DNA from: Phaeotremella fagi | Lineage: Eukaryota > Basidiomycota > Tremellomycetes > Tremellales > Phaeotremellaceae | Assembly: GCA_001599715.1 (NCBI GenBank) | Contig: BCHU01000002.1 | Coordinates: 1,488,001 to 1,552,000 of the forward strand | Reading direction: 5' to 3' | DNA length: 64,000 nt | Part shown: positions 60,418 to 64,000 of the stretch, in pieces | Numbering within the stretch: position 1 is the stretch's first letter | Layout: every line of letters begins with the position of its first letter | Made by a program: the position numbers and the translations under genes | Notes under the pieces: generated by a model | Databases searched by the model: none | What the model was told of the DNA's origin: nothing | What the model saw: the letters and a program-made list of their open reading frames with translations, nothing else

Positions 60418-61470
60418 CTATACCAATCTTTTAGCTGGTGGCTCAACGACTTTCGTAACTTGTTCAACTGGGACCACGGGTCTAACGATTTCAGCCACTG
60501 GTTTCTGTTCAACGACAAATCCAACTCGTTCAACAGGGACGTTAACGTATCTCTTTAATTTTTCCTTCTCCTCCTCAACCCTTTCGTTACCTCTACGAAC
60601 GGCCTCCCCGACCTTTAACCCAGTAACGTTCTCAACACCCTCAACAGCCTTCAACGAATACCCCTCAACATCTTTACCCAACCCTTTGATTTTATCTAAA
60701 GACATCTCCAAATGCGATTCAAAAGTTGACGTGAATCTCTCTTGTCTTTCTGTGAATTCGGGGAAATATTTTCGTTCGATGGATAACAGGTATTCAGAGG
60801 TGTTTGAGGCTGTTTTGGGTAGGAAGTAAGGGAAGGCGAGTAAGGTGAAAAGAGGGGGGGAGAGGAATCTTATTGGAAGCGAGCGAGTTCTGGTCAAAAC
60901 TGATCCTGTTAGGCCGGTTATCAAAACGTAGATAAGTCCTGGTGTGAGTGGTTCATCTGATGGTAGGATCGTTTTGACTTCTCCTACAAGATGATTGTTA
61001 GTATTGTATATTGTTACAAGGAGAACCATTTGAACCTACCCTCCACTCTACGTTCGAATTTGACCCATCGACTTATACCAGATTGAAGAAATCCTTTAGC
61101 TTCACCCAAAACTCCTGTTACTGCTTCCCTGCCTTCAGCGATGTAAGGTGATAGAGGATGTGGTGTTTCGATTAAAGTGATAGGTTCTGATGGAATTGGG
61201 TAGATAGGTAACTAAGCGTGTGGTTAGTTATTGGCCTGATACAGTTAGTATTGATGTATTCACTTTTTCGCCTGAAGACGATCTACCCGGTCTAGATTCT
61301 GTTGATGATCTACCTTCATCAGCTGAAATCGGTGAGTTGGAAGCGTAGAGTGCAGTAGCTAATGCAGCTACGGGTAGGATTGAACCTCGTAGGAAGCGCT
61401 ATGAATTGTGTTAGCTGTAGTCCCTAGTTCTATTCGTCCTAAGACTTACTCTTGAAGTGGAAGAAGCCAT
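60418..61470 (-). CDS. MICOS complex subunit Mic26/Mic27 (ApoO-like)
   Basis: Inner mitochondrial membrane protein of the MICOS/cristae junction complex. The N-terminus MASSTSR, then RFLRGSILPVAALATALYAS, looks like a presequence plus anchor. Then LPIYPIPSEPITLIETPHPL (family signature), REAVTGVLGEAKGFLQSG, the membrane pair GLIYVLITGLTGSVL and PLFTLLAFPYFLP, and a charged C-terminal helix (EEEKEKLKRYVNVPV) with a Val/Pro-rich end. Four or so exons; the first ends after MASSTSR. Assignment of Mic26 versus Mic27 is not possible from the sequence alone. Confidence 0.85.
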
Positions 61471-62059
61471 TGCTGATGCTGTTGCTGTTTGCTGTAGTTA
61501 TTATAATCACTATCAGTAACCTGCTACTCAACTTCCAAATGACGGATGGTGGCGGCATTATCGGCGATATAAACTGATCATTCTCATACTAGAACTACAT
61601 AAATATTGTGGCAAGAGGCAAGTGGCATACCTGTACTTGTACTTGTTCATCTCATGCTTCTCGACTTGTACTCGTTTTCGTAACTAAGCACTGGTACAGT
61701 TGTACCAGTGGAGCCGCAACCTGACAGCCGATGCATGAAATCACAAGAGACTTTTTCTCAACGGGAAGGTCAATCAGAAACCCCACCCACTCACGGCTAG
61801 TCCTCCTTTCATCGATGTCATCAACAATTCTCCTCCCTTATTTTCACAGGAAAAGAGCGACAGTTGGTTACTGTATATTCATTTCTTCAAAGCGAAGGGC
61901 GATCATCCATTACTTTTGTTTAGCAAGTGAATCTTTAGCGAGCGTAGAACCCTTCAGGAATCGTGCTCTCTCTCTGTCTTTTATTAGGTATACACACTTC
62001 TTTCTTCCCTTTTGAATTTTAGACATTCTCTCTAACTAGCTTTGGATTATATACGCGTC
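61471..62059. other. Intergenic, no gene seen
   Basis: About 590 bp between the MICOS gene start (minus) and the next plus-strand start. A GTACTTGTACTTG repeat occurs at ~61634-61647. No gene is supported. Confidence 0.55.
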
Positions 62060-63580
62060 ATGTCAAATCTTTCAGCAATCAATTCCGACACCAACAAACC
62101 GAGCTCATCTTCGATCTCAACCTCAAACACAACCGAGTTTCCTCAGTGGCTCAAGCTTTTCCTTAAATTTCCTTATATCAAGGGGGCAGGGGGTTCACCA
62201 CTCTCAGAAATCAGTCAAGAGAGTATTCACAAGATCAAAGCAAATTCTTTCGATATCGCCGAAACACTAGCTCAAGTCAATAACGATGCCGAAGCAAGAA
62301 TGGTGGTTGTAACAGATATGGAAACAGATGATGAGATAGAAATAGCTAATACCCTCAAGAGAAACTCAAAATGTCGTATGGTGTTTTCAGCGACTGAAAA
62401 ATGGGGAAATAGAATACAGTCCTTTGGATATGCTACTTCCTTTCTACCCAGGATATCTCAACAGAAGTCGACTTTCATTTCAGAGACTCATGTACGTGGT
62501 GATTCCTGGGATTTAGTTTCTGGTGCAGGTTTAAAAGAAGATAGTGAAATCTCCGCAGAGGATGCTGTCAATCGAATCAGACCACTGATAGAAGATCGTC
62601 CTTTCGTACTAGAAAGTAGTTCGTCTTTCACCACCCCGGGAACGATGACTTCGAATGATTTCAGAAACTGCAAAGCCATGATTACTTATGGTGATTTCAA
62701 ACTGAGTAAAGAGGGTTTAGAGACAGGTGCCAACGTTTTATACAATCGGAAAGCTTATATGGAATACCATCAACATCGTAGACACGGTAATCACGATTAT
62801 GTTTACTTAACCAATCATAAAAGTTTCCATGATTCCCATGGATGTTCATACATCGGTCAACTGGGATGTGACCAGCTCCTAAGTAGAAAAGTGGCTACCG
62901 AAGAAGAAGCTGATGTTCATCGAAATAGAAAATCCATTCGAATGGCTGAAACTGTTCAATGGGCTACCAGAATCAAGGCTGGCTATCTAGGTACTTGTGG
63001 TGAAGATGTCGTGAAGAGTCTCAGAAAAATTGATTCCATGGGTATTTGGTCAACTCGTGCCCTTCAAGCAAAAAGATATACCGAATCAAATTGTACACTT
63101 GAAAAAGCCGTTCAAGACGCATGGAAAATTCCAATTCATGTTAATAATCCGTACAGTTCAACTACAGGAGATGGATTGAACAGTGTACTAAACCATCCTT
63201 ACGATTTGACCTTCGTTCCTTATGAATTCAAAGATACAGATGAAGGTAAAGAAATATGGATCGATCCTGAATCAAAAGATAAAACTTATATGGTTACATG
63301 TGGATCTGAAGAATCCATCAAAGAAGTTTGGAAGAATGTTTGGCCATGTTTAGTTGAAGATTCTGGTCAAGTACCAATCATCGATGAGAATGATGCAAGG
63401 GATACTCAGATTTGGTTAGAGTTTATGAAAGATCTTTTAACGGATCTCTCGAATTTAGTTGGCGAACCTCGAAATGATATTGATAAATCTGTTTTGGATA
63501 TGGTCCAGGAATCTCTTTATGAATATTCTCATGGTGCTATGGCAAGAGTTTGTAGAGATGTACTTGAGACTGATGATTAA
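62060..63580 (+). CDS. Uncharacterised intronless 506-aa protein, possible nucleoside-hydrolase-like fold
   Basis: Open frame from ATG 62060 (MSNLSAINSDTN) to TAA; upstream in-frame codons lack another ATG. No introns, unlike nearly all neighbours. The segment ARMVVVTDMETDDEIEIANT resembles the N-terminal Asp cluster of nucleoside hydrolases (DTDPGxDD) at the end of a beta strand, but the residues do not match exactly and no other family motif was found. It is followed by FVLESSSSFTTPGTM, Gly/Tyr-rich and His-rich parts (YMEYHQHRRHGNHD; HDSHGCSYIGQ) and a helical C-terminus. No signal peptide or membrane span. The link to nucleoside hydrolases is a weak guess. Confidence 0.65.
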   Translation: MSNLSAINSDTNKPSSSSISTSNTTEFPQWLKLFLKFPYIKGAGGSPLSEISQESIHKIKANSFDIAETLAQVNNDAEARMVVVTDMETDDEIEIANTLKRNSKCRMVFSATEKWGNRIQSFGYATSFLPRISQQKSTFISETHVRGDSWDLVSGAGLKEDSEISAEDAVNRIRPLIEDRPFVLESSSSFTTPGTMTSNDFRNCKAMITYGDFKLSKEGLETGANVLYNRKAYMEYHQHRRHGNHDYVYLTNHKSFHDSHGCSYIGQLGCDQLLSRKVATEEEADVHRNRKSIRMAETVQWATRIKAGYLGTCGEDVVKSLRKIDSMGIWSTRALQAKRYTESNCTLEKAVQDAWKIPIHVNNPYSSTTGDGLNSVLNHPYDLTFVPYEFKDTDEGKEIWIDPESKDKTYMVTCGSEESIKEVWKNVWPCLVEDSGQVPIIDENDARDTQIWLEFMKDLLTDLSNLVGEPRNDIDKSVLDMVQESLYEYSHGAMARVCRDVLETDD

Positions 63581-64000
63581 GTGATAGTATGTATGTATGT
63601 TATTTACCCATCCTCCTCCCTCCCTTCCCATCATATGTATCCCGATCCCGCTGATTAACTTCATGCTTCGAAATCAAGCTGGCGGTGCCTGAGAGATGCA
63701 AAGGACCCCCCACGTGGCGTGGCGGGCGCAAATGAAAGTTCGCGTAAGGTAATTCAGAGGCAAGACAGTGAGAACACCTATTCAGTAGATATATATCAAG
63801 TTAAACTTTTTATAGTCATCTACATATATCAACTTCATCTTCCATTTCGTTAACATAATATATCTATCGACTAGTAACCTGAAAAATCCAACCCAACCAA
63901 TCTGCAAATTAGAGAAATCTTCAACTGGATCCTTAATCTCAGCCACTTTCAATCGAATTCTAATCTTATCAAGGAATATCTATTGACTCACCATCGCGGT
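63581..64000. other. Right-edge intergenic region
   Basis: 420 bp with no open frame longer than trivial. A GC-rich patch (CACGTGGCGTGGCGGGCG) lies at ~63712-63729. The last bases (CACCATCGCGGT) could be the donor end of a minus-strand exon (ATG/GTGAGT in reverse), but the gene lies outside the window. Confidence 0.4.

Noticed and set aside
62042..62059. Start at 62042 for the 506-aa protein
   Set aside because: The codon there is TTG; the first ATG of the frame is at 62060.

Overview
The window looks like nuclear chromosomal DNA of a basidiomycete yeast, most likely Tremellomycetes (Cryptococcus, Kwoniella or Tremella relatives). Evidence: almost every conserved gene is cut by many introns of about 45-80 bases with GTRNGT donors, CTAAC/CTGAC-type branch sites and short distances to YAG. 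Genes are dense and lie on both strands. The conserved proteins are eukaryotic: proteasome, cap-binding, ORC, cohesin release, P4-ATPase, MICOS and complex I. The clade is inferred from gene style only, and I could not run a search.

Layout. 0.2-6.7 kb holds three uncharacterised genes: a multi-exon protein with a myristoylation-like N-terminus, an intronless 248-aa gene bracketed by a ~54-bp direct repeat, and a 666-aa protein gene with a 12-nt micro-exon. 6.8-14.2 kb is core: branched-chain ketoacid dehydrogenase E1 beta, an Mss116-like DEAD-box helicase with a Gly-rich tail, and the PKA catalytic subunit. 14.9-27.3 kb is an accessory stretch. It contains two unrelated, apparently lineage-specific tandem families (three minus-strand genes, then four plus-strand genes) separated by a family-4 glycosyltransferase. 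Duplicated promoters and recurring short upstream motifs accompany both families.

27.3-61.5 kb is dense core genome: a coiled-coil, transcription-factor-like protein with a uORF leader, ERV41, UFD2 (U-box E4 ligase), CBC2 (cap binding), NDUFA8 (complex I), PUP3 (proteasome beta3), a RAD51C-like recombinase paralog, a DRS2/Apt-type lipid flippase, TOP2, WAPL, ORC3, NAS2 (proteasome assembly) and MIC26/27 (cristae). TOP2, WAPL and ORC3 lie head-to-tail, so three chromosome-maintenance genes are consecutive. Several pairs are divergent with short shared promoters: UFD2/CBC2 229 bp, PUP3/RAD51C 329 bp, DRS2/TOP2 431 bp. 62.0-63.6 kb is an intronless 506-aa unknown gene, unusual in this intron-rich setting.

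The best candidates for something undescribed are the two tandem families of 14.9-27.3 kb. In the four-gene family the central exon is exactly 289 nt in all members while the C-terminal exons diverge. In the three-gene family complete gene-plus-promoter units are duplicated. Exon boundaries were derived by hand from splice consensus and reading-frame continuity; they are predictions.
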